A program made the translations under genes and the position numbers. The notes beneath the pieces were generated by a model that was given only the letters and a program-made list of their open reading frames with translations, ran no database searches and had not been told where the DNA came from. This document shows positions 45,200 to 53,864 of a stretch of DNA of 64,000 nucleotides, one piece after another. Within the stretch, counting starts at the first letter, position 1; each line of letters opens with the position of its first letter. Source of the stretch: Wolbachia endosymbiont (group B) of Germaria angustata (GTDB lineage: Bacteria > Pseudomonadota > Alphaproteobacteria > Rickettsiales > Anaplasmataceae); NCBI RefSeq assembly GCF_964026725.1, contig NZ_OZ034691.1:868001-932000 (forward strand), written 5' to 3'.

Positions 45200-47017
45200 C
45201 TATTTAGGAGTACCTTTCTTAGAATTCACGTGTTGAAGAATGATTTCTGCTAAACCTTTACTAATTCCAGGTACGTTTTGAATTTCAGCTAGAGAAGCTT
45301 TGCTTATATTTTCTACCGAACCAAAATGAGACATGAGTGCCTTCTTTCTTTTACTGCCAACACCGGATATTTTACTTAATTGTGAAGCAAAAAATTGTTT
45401 ATCGCGTTTTTTTCTATGCGAAGTTATTGCAAAACGGTGAGCTTCATTACGCAGCAATTGTAAATAAAGCATGACCTTGCTGTCACTTGCTAGAGTAAAT
45501 TCTTCTCTGCTCGGCACATAAAATCTTTCATTTCCTGCATTACGATCATGACCTTTCGCCATACAAGCAAAAGGAACTTTTATATTCAATATTTCCAACA
45601 CATTATGCACTATGGAAACATGTCCTGGACCGCCATCAATCAGTAAAAAATCAGGGATTATATCTTTTATATTGCCAGAGAAACGTCTAGTCAGCACTTC
45701 TCTCATCATTTTATAGTCATCACCTGAAATTTCTTCTTTTATAGTAAATTTTTTGTATTCACTTTTTAAAAAACCTTCCTGCCCTGCAACAATCATCACA
45801 CCAACTTGTTGATTTCCAGATATATGGCTATTATCATAAACCTCGATACGCTTTGGAATATTTGGTAACGAGAAAATCTTCCTAAGCTCTTCGAGCTTTT
45901 CTAGGTTATTTCTATAATCAGTAAGCTTCTGCTCTAGGCTATGCTTAGAATTATTGTAAATAAAATTCAACAAATCACGCTCTTTACTATTTTTCGTATG
46001 CAAAACTCTTATTGATTTTTGAGTAAGAGCATAAAGTACTTGTTCTATAATTTCCTTATCCTTAATAAAATCGGGAACGTAAATTTGTGCTGGTGGTGTG
46101 CTAACTGGATTATACAAATTGACCAAAAAGGTGGATAAAATTTCATCATTTGAATGATCACTACAATTCTCAATGAAGTAAGGAATGCTTCCATAGTTAC
46201 CTTTATCTCTGAAAGATAGTACACCAATGCATGCTAAGTCTGCCTCACGTACAACGCTAAAGAAATCTGCATCTTCTTCAAAAGAAAAATCCATTGGCTG
46301 CATTTGAATTTGCTGAAGAAATTTCAATCGATCTCTATAGACAGCAGCAAGCTCGTAGTTCATCTCCCTACTGCACTTTTCCATTGTAGAAAATAGCTGT
46401 CTTTGCACTTCTTTATTCCTTCCTAGCAGAGTATCTTGTGCTTGTTTTACTGATTTGCAGTAATCATCTTTTGTAATTTTATCTACGCATGGTGCTGAAC
46501 AGCGCTTAACTTGATACTCAAGACATGGTCTTTTTGTTGAAGAGAAATATTGATCTGAACATACTCTCAAGAGAAAAGCCCTTTGCAATGATAATATAGT
46601 GTTCTTAACAGCAGCAGCAGATGGAAAAGGGCCGTAGTAATGAAACTCATTCTTCTTAAACTTACCTCTATATTTCGCTATTCTTGGATAATCATGCTTA
46701 GAAATTGTTATATAAGGATAAGATTTTCCATCCCTAAGCAAAATATTATAAGATGGTTTTAACGATTTTATTAACTGTGCTTCAAGAAGCAATGCTTCGA
46801 TTTCATTCTCAGTGATGAATATTTCAACCTTAATAACCTGTGAGATCATTACTCTGATTCGTTCAGAAAGGTTTTCGAATTGAAGGTAGTCGGATAATCT
46901 CGACTTCAAGTTTTTTGCTTTACCAATGTATAAAACCTTATTCTTATCTCCAACCATCTTATAAACGCCACAGGATTGTGGAGATGATTTGATTTGTTCC
47001 TTATATTGCCTGAGCAT
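45200..47017 (-). CDS. uvrC: Excinuclease ABC subunit C
   Basis: UvrC makes both incisions in nucleotide-excision repair. The 605 residues include the GIY-YIG nuclease at the N-terminus (GVYKMVGDKNKVLYIGKAKNL), the Cys-rich segment (CLEYQVKRCSAPCV), the UVR domain that binds UvrB (MNYELAAVYRDRLKFL), the RNase H-like nuclease (IEVYDNSHISG, LLIDGGPGHVS) and C-terminal helix-hairpin-helix motifs (LSKISGVGSKRKKALM, VPGISKGLAEIIL). The first 17 bases overlap the end of glyS, so it is the third gene of glyQ-glyS-uvrC. Confidence 0.97.
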   Translation of the reverse strand: MLRQYKEQIKSSPQSCGVYKMVGDKNKVLYIGKAKNLKSRLSDYLQFENLSERIRVMISQVIKVEIFITENEIEALLLEAQLIKSLKPSYNILLRDGKSYPYITISKHDYPRIAKYRGKFKKNEFHYYGPFPSAAAVKNTILSLQRAFLLRVCSDQYFSSTKRPCLEYQVKRCSAPCVDKITKDDYCKSVKQAQDTLLGRNKEVQRQLFSTMEKCSREMNYELAAVYRDRLKFLQQIQMQPMDFSFEEDADFFSVVREADLACIGVLSFRDKGNYGSIPYFIENCSDHSNDEILSTFLVNLYNPVSTPPAQIYVPDFIKDKEIIEQVLYALTQKSIRVLHTKNSKERDLLNFIYNNSKHSLEQKLTDYRNNLEKLEELRKIFSLPNIPKRIEVYDNSHISGNQQVGVMIVAGQEGFLKSEYKKFTIKEEISGDDYKMMREVLTRRFSGNIKDIIPDFLLIDGGPGHVSIVHNVLEILNIKVPFACMAKGHDRNAGNERFYVPSREEFTLASDSKVMLYLQLLRNEAHRFAITSHRKKRDKQFFASQLSKISGVGSKRKKALMSHFGSVENISKASLAEIQNVPGISKGLAEIILQHVNSKKGTPK

Positions 47018-49109
47018 TTATCAATTGTTTAACCTGTATAAGGTTAAACTCTGCTACTAAATGAAAGGTAGAAACAACATTTGCAAGCAAAGATAACCTG
47101 TTTATTCTAAGCTCATTAGAATCACAGTTAATCTTTACACTGTCCATAAATTGATTGATAAATGGAGCAAAACGAGCAAGTTCATCAAGCGCTGTATTAA
47201 AGTCGTTATTTTCTATCGCTTGTTTGATGTTTTTACAAGCAGCTATAGCACAATTTGATAGCGCAATCTCCTCATCTTCAATCAAAAACTTCTTACTGTA
47301 AGATGCATTATAAGTAGTGCCATCACTTTTTCTCACTTTGCTCATCATATTACTGGCTCTTTTATAAGTGCTTAGAACCTGTTCACCTTCTTTTGTACTA
47401 AGATAACGATCCAATATCACAGTTTGCTTTTCCGCTTTCAGCAGATCATTAATATCGACTTTATATAGTATTGAATCTACAACATCTTGCCTTATATTTC
47501 TATTTTTTAAAATAATCTTGAACCTTTCTAAGCAGAATTTAAATACTAGTTCTGAAATTTGTTTTTCACTTGGCTTATTAACTGGAGTTATATTTTTATT
47601 CAATAGAAGTCTTGAACATAAAGATACTGACTTATCTATCAGCAATCTAATTGGAATATGCAAATTATTTTCAAGTATTGTTCTAATTATACCAATTGTC
47701 ATTCTCCGCAAACCAAACTGATCATACGAACCAGAGATTTTCTCACCTGCTGCAATTAAACCAACCAAACTATCCATCTTGTCTGCAATAGCTACAGCAA
47801 TCGCAGTAGGAGATTTAGGACATTCTTGCTCCGATCCAATTGGCTTATAGTGCTCAGTTATAGCTTCTACTACTTCTTTATCTTCTTGAAAGTAAGAAGC
47901 GTAATATCCACTCATTAATCCTTGCAATCCTGGAAATTCTTTCACTATCAACGTTGCAAGATCTGCCTTTGCTAAATATGCAGCACGTTCAACTTTAATT
48001 AACGAAGCATGTGGAATAAATATCGCTATATACTTTGAAAGAGCGATAATACGCTTCACTTTTTCTTCTACGCTACCGAGCGAAGCATGAAATGAAATAG
48101 AGCTCAATTTTTTGACATAGTAATCTAGGTTTTCCTTCTTGTCTTGAGATATCAAAAACTGGGCATCAGCAAGACGTGCTTCTAATATTCTTTCATGACC
48201 TTTGACAACTTCATTATTGTTAACATTTACAACAGTAACAAAATGTGATATTTTCTGTCCATCACTTAAAGCAAGATACTTTTGCTGCGTATTAATTATA
48301 CTAAGTATTACTTCCTTCGGTAATTCTGATGATTTTACTTTACCAAATAATACTATTGGCCACTCTATAAGCCCTGCCAATTCATTAAGCAAATAATCAT
48401 TTTTTTCAAGTTGTAAGTTCTCCTCTTTTGTAAACTTATTAATCTGATCTAGTATAAATTGCTTTCTTTTGTCCAACTGGAGAATGACATTATTTTTTTC
48501 TAACAATTCAAAATAGTCTTTGGGTGTTTTAACAGTAAGTACTGCATCACCTGAAAAAAACCTATGACCACACGTCACGTTGCATGCTGTAACCCCTGCA
48601 AAAGATATAGGTATTATTTCGTCATTTAAAATACATAGAATATTTTTAATTGGCCTAACCCATCTCTCTTTTCTTTCACTCCATCTCATACTCTTTGGCC
48701 AAGAAAAGTTTTTTAGCATTTCCTCCAGTTGATTTTTGAGAAACCCGTTGATGTTAAATAAGCAGCTTTCTCTCTTCATGAAGTAAAAATCTTCATCGTT
48801 TACTTTGCGAATGAGTAAATCTTCTTCACCTTTCCGATTTTTTCTCAAAAAACCTTCGATAGCACTTTTCGGTGCATTAACTCTTGGTCCTTTAATCTCA
48901 TTGTTAGAATCTTTTAGCTCCAAAGCACTTATGCCATCAATAAAAAGAGCAATACGACGCGCAGTCACATAAATTTCTATAGATGCAAATTTCACATTAT
49001 TTTTACTAAAAGCATTAGTGATATAGCTCTTAACCTGAGCTGCAGATGAATTCTGCATTCTTGATGGAATTTCTTCTGAAAGACATTCAAACAATAATTG
49101 TGACAACAT
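47001..49109 (-). CDS. glyS: Glycyl-tRNA synthetase beta subunit
   Basis: GlyS is the tRNA-binding subunit of the bacterial alpha2beta2 glycyl-tRNA synthetase. The 702 residues match the family. Recognisable segments are LLFECLSEEIPSRMQ at the start, the YVTARRIALFI block, PKSMRWSERKERWVRPI, the HD-like region KADLATLIVKEFPGLQGLMSGYYA and the KMDSLVGLIAAGEKISGSYDQFGLRR block, plus a C-terminal anticodon-binding domain. It starts 3 bp after the glyQ stop and overlaps uvrC by 17 bp at its end, so expression of all three is linked. Confidence 0.97.
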   Translation of the reverse strand: MLSQLLFECLSEEIPSRMQNSSAAQVKSYITNAFSKNNVKFASIEIYVTARRIALFIDGISALELKDSNNEIKGPRVNAPKSAIEGFLRKNRKGEEDLLIRKVNDEDFYFMKRESCLFNINGFLKNQLEEMLKNFSWPKSMRWSERKERWVRPIKNILCILNDEIIPISFAGVTACNVTCGHRFFSGDAVLTVKTPKDYFELLEKNNVILQLDKRKQFILDQINKFTKEENLQLEKNDYLLNELAGLIEWPIVLFGKVKSSELPKEVILSIINTQQKYLALSDGQKISHFVTVVNVNNNEVVKGHERILEARLADAQFLISQDKKENLDYYVKKLSSISFHASLGSVEEKVKRIIALSKYIAIFIPHASLIKVERAAYLAKADLATLIVKEFPGLQGLMSGYYASYFQEDKEVVEAITEHYKPIGSEQECPKSPTAIAVAIADKMDSLVGLIAAGEKISGSYDQFGLRRMTIGIIRTILENNLHIPIRLLIDKSVSLCSRLLLNKNITPVNKPSEKQISELVFKFCLERFKIILKNRNIRQDVVDSILYKVDINDLLKAEKQTVILDRYLSTKEGEQVLSTYKRASNMMSKVRKSDGTTYNASYSKKFLIEDEEIALSNCAIAACKNIKQAIENNDFNTALDELARFAPFINQFMDSVKINCDSNELRINRLSLLANVVSTFHLVAEFNLIQVKQLINAQAI

Positions 49110-49112
49110 ATT

Positions 49113-49952
49113 CTACTTTGCTCTATATAATTCACAGCATTTTTTTGTTAACTCTCTCACTCTACCAATATAGGCTGTACGTTCATTCACACCAAGCACA
49201 CCTCTTGCATCAAGTAGATTAAGTAGATGGCTCGTTTTAATACATTGGTCATAAGCTGCTATCGGCAATTCTTTTTCAACAAGGAATTTACACAGTTTTT
49301 CTGTATCCTCAAACTGCTGTTGTACTACTTTAGTATCATAATAATCAAGTGCCAGGTAAGAAAACTCTCGCTCTCTTTGTTTAAAAATATCTCCATAAGT
49401 TACACCATTATCGTTCCACATTATATCGTAAACATTATCTACACCTTGTATGCACATTGCTAAACGTTCCAACCCATATGCCACCTCACCAGGAATTATT
49501 CTGCAGTCAATGCCTCCCACTTGCTGTATATAAGTAAGTTGTGTTACTTCCATTCCATTGCATGTAACTTCCCAGCCAAGTCCCGATGCTCCAACACTTG
49601 GGTTTTCCCAATCATCTTCAATAAACTTAATATCATATTCTTTTGTCGATACACCAAGAGCTTTTAAGCTATTTAAGTAAACATCTTGCAAATTGCTGCC
49701 AGATGGTTTTATTATAACTTGGTATTGATGATGCTGATATAAGCGATTAGGGTTGTCGCCATAACGCCCATCTGTAGGTCTTATTACTGGTTGTAGATAC
49801 GCAATTTTTGTTGATTTTTCGTCAATTGCTGACATGATTGTTGCAGGATGTAGTGTTCCAGCTCCAACTTCAGACGTATATGGATGAAGTATAGTACACC
49901 CTTCATCTGCCCAAAAATCTTGTAATCCCTTTATTATATCCTGTAGATTCAC
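49113..49952 (-). CDS. glyQ: Glycyl-tRNA synthetase alpha subunit
   Basis: GlyQ is the class II catalytic subunit that activates glycine. The 279 residues match the family. Motifs are LQDFWADEGCTILHPY, EVGAGTLHPAT, AYLQPVIRPTDGRYGDNPNRL, YQHHQYQVIIKPS and GGIDCRIIPGEVAYGLERLAM. It begins the glyQ-glyS-uvrC operon, with a 3-bp spacer to glyS. The separate alpha and beta genes are the bacterial form rather than the single-chain enzyme. Confidence 0.98.
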   Translation of the reverse strand: MNLQDIIKGLQDFWADEGCTILHPYTSEVGAGTLHPATIMSAIDEKSTKIAYLQPVIRPTDGRYGDNPNRLYQHHQYQVIIKPSGSNLQDVYLNSLKALGVSTKEYDIKFIEDDWENPSVGASGLGWEVTCNGMEVTQLTYIQQVGGIDCRIIPGEVAYGLERLAMCIQGVDNVYDIMWNDNGVTYGDIFKQREREFSYLALDYYDTKVVQQQFEDTEKLCKFLVEKELPIAAYDQCIKTSHLLNLLDARGVLGVNERTAYIGRVRELTKKCCELYRAK

Positions 49953-49996
49953 GCAAACTGTATATCTTTTAAACTGAATACATAAGCAAATAAGTA

Positions 49997-50755
49997 CTAT
50001 TCTATACTTATTTTTTTAATAGTGCCATGAAAATAGTCACTCAAGGCTATTGAACTTTCTTTTACATACTCAAATATGCTTTTGTTTAAAACAATCGCAT
50101 CATGCATAGTCAGATCGCAGAATATAAATGCAGTCAAGTACAATAAAATCACTGCATAAAACACATGAAAAATCCCTTCAAATGTGATTGATATTGCATT
50201 GTTATAACTAAGCTGTATCGTACTTATCGGCCATGGTTTTATTACTTCTACAATATTAAAAAATAAATAAGGTATTATAAAGAAAAAGAACAAATGCATA
50301 AGATCATTAAACCAAAATGGACATTTAAGTATTGCCTTGCATATACTTAAATAGAATTTACTTACAATATAATAAATTGACATTATTGCCGGCATCGAAA
50401 ACGCAACAGTCATCACCTGTCCTGATGCTATTTGTACTACTATATTCTCATCACTGCTGGCTGAAGGATCTTGAATGTGAAAAATGGATATTGCAACTAA
50501 TTGCAGCACTAACATAACTATTGCTAGCTTGGTAAAAATAGCAGCTACAACTATGCCTGAATTCGGCATTTTATATAGTATAAAATCACCTCCGTATATA
50601 ATCATTAATATAATGTAGGTAATAAATAATATTAGAAAAGAAGACCAATAATGCTGCCAACCCGGTAAATATCCTACTCCTAAAAAAGAGCTTACTATTT
50701 TGGCAGGAAAAACCTTGCCTAGCATCTTACCCAAAAATTGAAAAAAAATCCCCAT
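49997..50755 (-). CDS. Polytopic membrane protein of unknown function, 252 aa
   Basis: About six hydrophobic helices (around residues 30-55, 68-92, 105-130, 145-170, 188-208) fill the protein. It starts with a short amphipathic stretch (FFQFLGKMLGKVF) and ends with a polar tail. The opening LGVGYLPGWQHYW vaguely recalls the first motif of phosphatidylglycerophosphatase A, but the acidic catalytic residues of that family are absent, so I do not assign it. The gene lies upstream of glyQ on the same strand with a 44-bp gap and is preceded by a palindromic element and by copy 2 of the ~290-bp repeat. Confidence 0.85.
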   Translation of the reverse strand: MGIFFQFLGKMLGKVFPAKIVSSFLGVGYLPGWQHYWSSFLILFITYIILMIIYGGDFILYKMPNSGIVVAAIFTKLAIVMLVLQLVAISIFHIQDPSASSDENIVVQIASGQVMTVAFSMPAIMSIYYIVSKFYLSICKAILKCPFWFNDLMHLFFFFIIPYLFFNIVEVIKPWPISTIQLSYNNAISITFEGIFHVFYAVILLYLTAFIFCDLTMHDAIVLNKSIFEYVKESSIALSDYFHGTIKKISIE

Positions 50756-50918
50756 GTCCTAACTAACACTTGACTTATATTTTTCACAATACTGAATTGT
50801 AATGGACTTATCAATACACTTCTTGCATAGAAAAAAGGCAAATAGTTAAAAACGATCTAAACCGTTGCCCCTTTATACTAGTAGCCTCCTTTTTTGTCAT
50901 CCCAGTGCTATCCCCTTC

Positions 50919-51035
50919 TTGTCATCCGAGTAGCTGACACTGGGATCCAGCCTTTCTTACCAATAAAAACTTAGAATAAGATCTCCTTTGTGCTCAAAAA
51001 ATTCCTGGATTCCAGTGTCAGCTACTTGAATGACA
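50919..51035. repeat. Dispersed palindromic (MITE-like) element
   Basis: Left arm TGTCATCCGAGTAGCTGACA and right arm ending GTGTCAGCTACTTGAATGACA form inverted repeats of about 31 bp around a 55-bp core. Extra decayed arms flank it (TGTCATCCCAGTGCTA at 50896 and a GCGTCACGCGCTGGCC fragment near 51058). This family of sequences fills the 50.8-51.08 kb part of the 662-bp gene-free gap between the 252-aa gene and hemB. Confidence 0.85.
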
Positions 51036-51085
51036 TCTTTAATCTCCGTATAGCTATGCGTCACGCGCTGGCCTGAAGCTTTAAC

Positions 51086-51379
51086 TATAAATATTAAAAA
51101 ATTTACCAAGTGAGAAAAAGGCAAAAGAATCCCCTAGTAGTGAGTTTTGACCCTATAATAATGTAAATTGGCATTGTAATAATGTGCTAACGCTTATTTA
51201 AAGCGCATTTTGGCTGAATTTAGCAAAAATAAAAAAGACATGCAGCCGCTATAATTTTATGTAATCTGCCAATATATACCTGAGTTTTTTACTGAATTTT
51301 GTTGTTAAATCTGCAGAGATTAAAAATAAGGATAAATACTCTTATTGATATGATAAGGAAAGTGGGAAGGTTTGTCAAG
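51086..51379 (-). repeat. ~290-bp dispersed repeat, copy 2 (inverted relative to 38075-38353)
   Basis: Read on the minus strand, this stretch follows the copy at 38075-38353 from CTTGACAAACC through TTTAACAACAAAATTCAGTA and AATTTACATTATTATAGGGT to TTAATATTTATAG. One difference is a small insertion that creates a CGCTT/AAGCG hairpin. It lies upstream of the 252-aa membrane protein in that gene's orientation, just as copy 1 lies upstream of the metalloprotease. Confidence 0.85.
51350..51378 (-). promoter_or_regulatory. Sigma70-type promoter in repeat copy 2
   Basis: On the minus strand TTGACA (51378-51373) and TATCAT (51355-51350) are separated by 17 bp, matching the arrangement in copy 1. It would fire toward the 252-aa gene and glyQ, through the palindromic element. 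Confidence 0.55.
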
Positions 51380-51417
51380 TCACTTCGGCAAGCTACCTAC
51401 TTAGATGTTCCACACTG

Positions 51418-52416
51418 CTAAGTAGATACCAAATTTTTTGCAACATCAAGTGCAGCATAGGTAAATATTGCACTTGCACCTGCACGTTTAAAACCAATTA
51501 AGGACTCATAAATCACTCTGTTATAATCCAGCCAGCCATTATTTGCTGCAGCTTTTATCATTGCGTATTCACCGCTTACTTGGTAAGCAAAAATCGGAAA
51601 ATTAAACTTTTCACTTGCTGTTTTTATTACATCTAAGTATGGCATACCCGGCTTTATCATAATAAAATCTGCACCTTCATCTATATCCATTTCGATTTCG
51701 CAGATTGCTTCGCGTGCATTTCTATAATCCATTTGATAACCACTTTTGTCGATGAAATTTGATGATGCGCACGAACCGACAACTTGCCTGAATGGCGCAT
51801 AGAAGCTAGAACAGTACTTTACTGCATAGGACAATATTGACACATTCTGAAAGTTATTATCATCCAATGTTTTTCTTATTTTTCCTATCCTGCCATCCAT
51901 CATATCAGAAGGAGCAACTATATCGCATCCTGCTTTTGCTAAAACAAGTGCTTGCTTACATAATGCTGACACAGTCTCGTCATTTTCTACATCTATCCTA
52001 CTGCTTTTTAAAATGCCATCATGACCGTGAGTAGTGTATGGGTCTAGTGCAATGTCTGCAATAATGCCAATATCCGGTACATTTGATTTTACAGCACAAA
52101 TTGCTTTACAGATTAAATTGTCAGGATTGTACGCTTCCTCGGCGTTTTCAGATTTTAGTTTACTATCAACTACAGGAAAAATTGCAACAGCATTAATCCC
52201 CGAGTCCTTAGCTTTCTGAATTATAGAAATTAATCCATCTATTGAATAACATTTGATATCAGGTAAGCCAGAAATTGGCTCAATTGTTTCTTCTCCGTCA
52301 TGAACAAATAAGGGAAAAATCAAATCATTTACTGATAAAGTGCTTTCACTTGTTAAATTGCGAATCCACTTGCCTGAGCGCCTACGCCTTAACCTTGTAT
52401 TTGGGAAATTAAACAT
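51418..52416 (-). CDS. hemB: Delta-aminolevulinic acid dehydratase (porphobilinogen synthase)
   Basis: HemB condenses two 5-aminolevulinates to porphobilinogen in heme synthesis. The 332 residues match the family. The catalytic lysines lie in [16 protein letters not shown] and [14 protein letters not shown]. The metal loop reads [12 protein letters not shown]; the three cysteines of zinc-type enzymes are absent, so it belongs to the magnesium/potassium-dependent class common in alphaproteobacteria. The ATG overlaps the nuoH stop by eight bases, so hemB is the last gene of the nuoG-nuoH operon. Confidence 0.97.
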   Translation of the reverse strand: MFNFPNTRLRRRRSGKWIRNLTSESTLSVNDLIFPLFVHDGEETIEPISGLPDIKCYSIDGLISIIQKAKDSGINAVAIFPVVDSKLKSENAEEAYNPDNLICKAICAVKSNVPDIGIIADIALDPYTTHGHDGILKSSRIDVENDETVSALCKQALVLAKAGCDIVAPSDMMDGRIGKIRKTLDDNNFQNVSILSYAVKYCSSFYAPFRQVVGSCASSNFIDKSGYQMDYRNAREAICEIEMDIDEGADFIMIKPGMPYLDVIKTASEKFNFPIFAYQVSGEYAMIKAAANNGWLDYNRVIYESLIGFKRAGASAIFTYAALDVAKNLVST

Positions 52417-53431
52417 TGGATCCAGGCAAATTCCCAGTAAAAAGCAACACTCCTGAAATGAGTATTACCCAAAGTACCGATATTGGCAAAAATACTTTCC
52501 AACCAAGACGCATTAATTGATCATAACGATAACGAGGTATTGTAGCTCTAATCCAAACAAATATAAACAAAAGTACAACTATCTTCAAAACAAACCAGAT
52601 TAAACTAGGAATTTTATACAGCAAACTAAGCTCTAATGGAGGATACCACCCTCCTAGAAAGAATATTGTCATCATAGCGCTTGCTAAAATCATATTTGCA
52701 TATTCTCCCAAGAAAAAGAGAGCAAAAGGCATTGATGAATACTCGACGTTATACCCAGAGACGAGCTCTGCTTCAGCTTCTGGTAAGTCAAATGGGTGAC
52801 GATTAGTTTCGGCAAGCAAAGAAATAAAAAATATTATTCCTATAGGCATTAGTAATAAATTAATCCAAAATGGCATATTATGTTTCGCTACCACCATCTC
52901 TCCAAGATTTAATGTGCCAGTTGTAATAACAACTGTAGCAACTATTAGACCTATTGAAACTTCATATGAAATCATTTGAGCAGCTGACCTTATAGCGCCA
53001 AGAAATGCGTAATTAGAATTACTAGACCAGCCTGCAATAATAATGCCATATATTCCCAAAGAGGATATAGCTAGAACATAAAGCACTCCAACATTAATAT
53101 TTGCTATTACCTTAGGGATTATTACCTGCTGTCCATTTTCTGTAGTTATTTCAGTTCCAAATGGTATAACTGCCCAGGAAATTAATGCTAAAATAAAGGT
53201 GATCATTGGAGCCATAATAAACAGTATTGTGTTTGCTCTAAATGGTATTATCGGCTCTTTAATTATCAATTTGATAGCATCTGCAAACGGCTGCAATAAA
53301 CCAAATGGCCCTACTACACTTGGACCATGCCTTAGTTGAATTGCACCAATAACTTTACGCTCAAAGTACACTAAATATGCTACTGAAAGCAAAAGTGGAA
53401 GAAGAAAAAGAATATCAAATATCAAGTACAT
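52409..53431 (-). CDS. nuoH: NADH-quinone oxidoreductase subunit H
   Basis: NuoH is the membrane subunit that forms much of the quinone-binding cavity and the link between the peripheral and membrane arms of complex I. The 340 residues form about eight helices. Signatures are [54 protein letters not shown], and the loop [21 protein letters not shown], all diagnostic. Its ATG overlaps the 149-aa gene by 17 bases and its stop overlaps hemB by eight. Confidence 0.98.
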   Translation of the reverse strand: MYLIFDILFLLPLLLSVAYLVYFERKVIGAIQLRHGPSVVGPFGLLQPFADAIKLIIKEPIIPFRANTILFIMAPMITFILALISWAVIPFGTEITTENGQQVIIPKVIANINVGVLYVLAISSLGIYGIIIAGWSSNSNYAFLGAIRSAAQMISYEVSIGLIVATVVITTGTLNLGEMVVAKHNMPFWINLLLMPIGIIFFISLLAETNRHPFDLPEAEAELVSGYNVEYSSMPFALFFLGEYANMILASAMMTIFFLGGWYPPLELSLLYKIPSLIWFVLKIVVLLFIFVWIRATIPRYRYDQLMRLGWKVFLPISVLWVILISGVLLFTGNLPGSNV

Positions 53432-53864
53432 GCAACCCTAAATCAAAAAAATAGTTCATAATTGTGGCAATAAAAAATATAGCAAGTCCTCTAGACACAG
53501 CAGACAATGTCCCTATTGAAATCAATAGGACAACATTTTTCTGTACAGCATTTAGCTTAATAGAATAGTAACATGATATGCATATGAATGACACTAGTGA
53601 CATCATAATTAAGATCATTGTGAGAGGCAAATAATTCCCTCTTCCCTCGGTAACTATAATAAATGTTATTGCCATCCATACATATCCTTCAGTAAATAGT
53701 ACAATAATATCATTGATAAAATAAAGTAGCTTATAAACGAACTGTTTTTCTAATGCATTTTGTTCTTTACACAAAAATATAGAGTTTAATTTTCGTTGAA
53801 AATATACCAGAATTATCAGTAATAATGGTGTTAGAATAAATAAAATATTAAGTAGATTGTTCAT
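53415..53864 (-). CDS. Small membrane protein between nuoG and nuoH, 149 aa
   Basis: Four hydrophobic helices are apparent (about residues 4-21, 47-72, 77-100 and 112-140), with a short charged loop ([20 protein letters not shown]) between the first two. It overlaps nuoG and nuoH by 17 bases each, so it is made from the same message in tight coupling with complex I subunits. No known complex I subunit lies at this position in the standard nuoA-N order, and I recognise no family. An accessory or assembly role for complex I is an inference from position only. Confidence 0.85.
   Translation of the reverse strand: MNNLLNILFILTPLLLIILVYFQRKLNSIFLCKEQNALEKQFVYKLLYFINDIIVLFTEGYVWMAITFIIVTEGRGNYLPLTMILIMMSLVSFICISCYYSIKLNAVQKNVVLLISIGTLSAVSRGLAIFFIATIMNYFFDLGLHVLDI

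Noticed and set aside
49997-50755. Possible phosphatidylglycerophosphatase A (first motif LGVGYLPG)
   Set aside because: The acidic catalytic residues and the later DE-containing motif of that family are missing, and the protein is about 90 residues longer, so only an unknown membrane protein is called.
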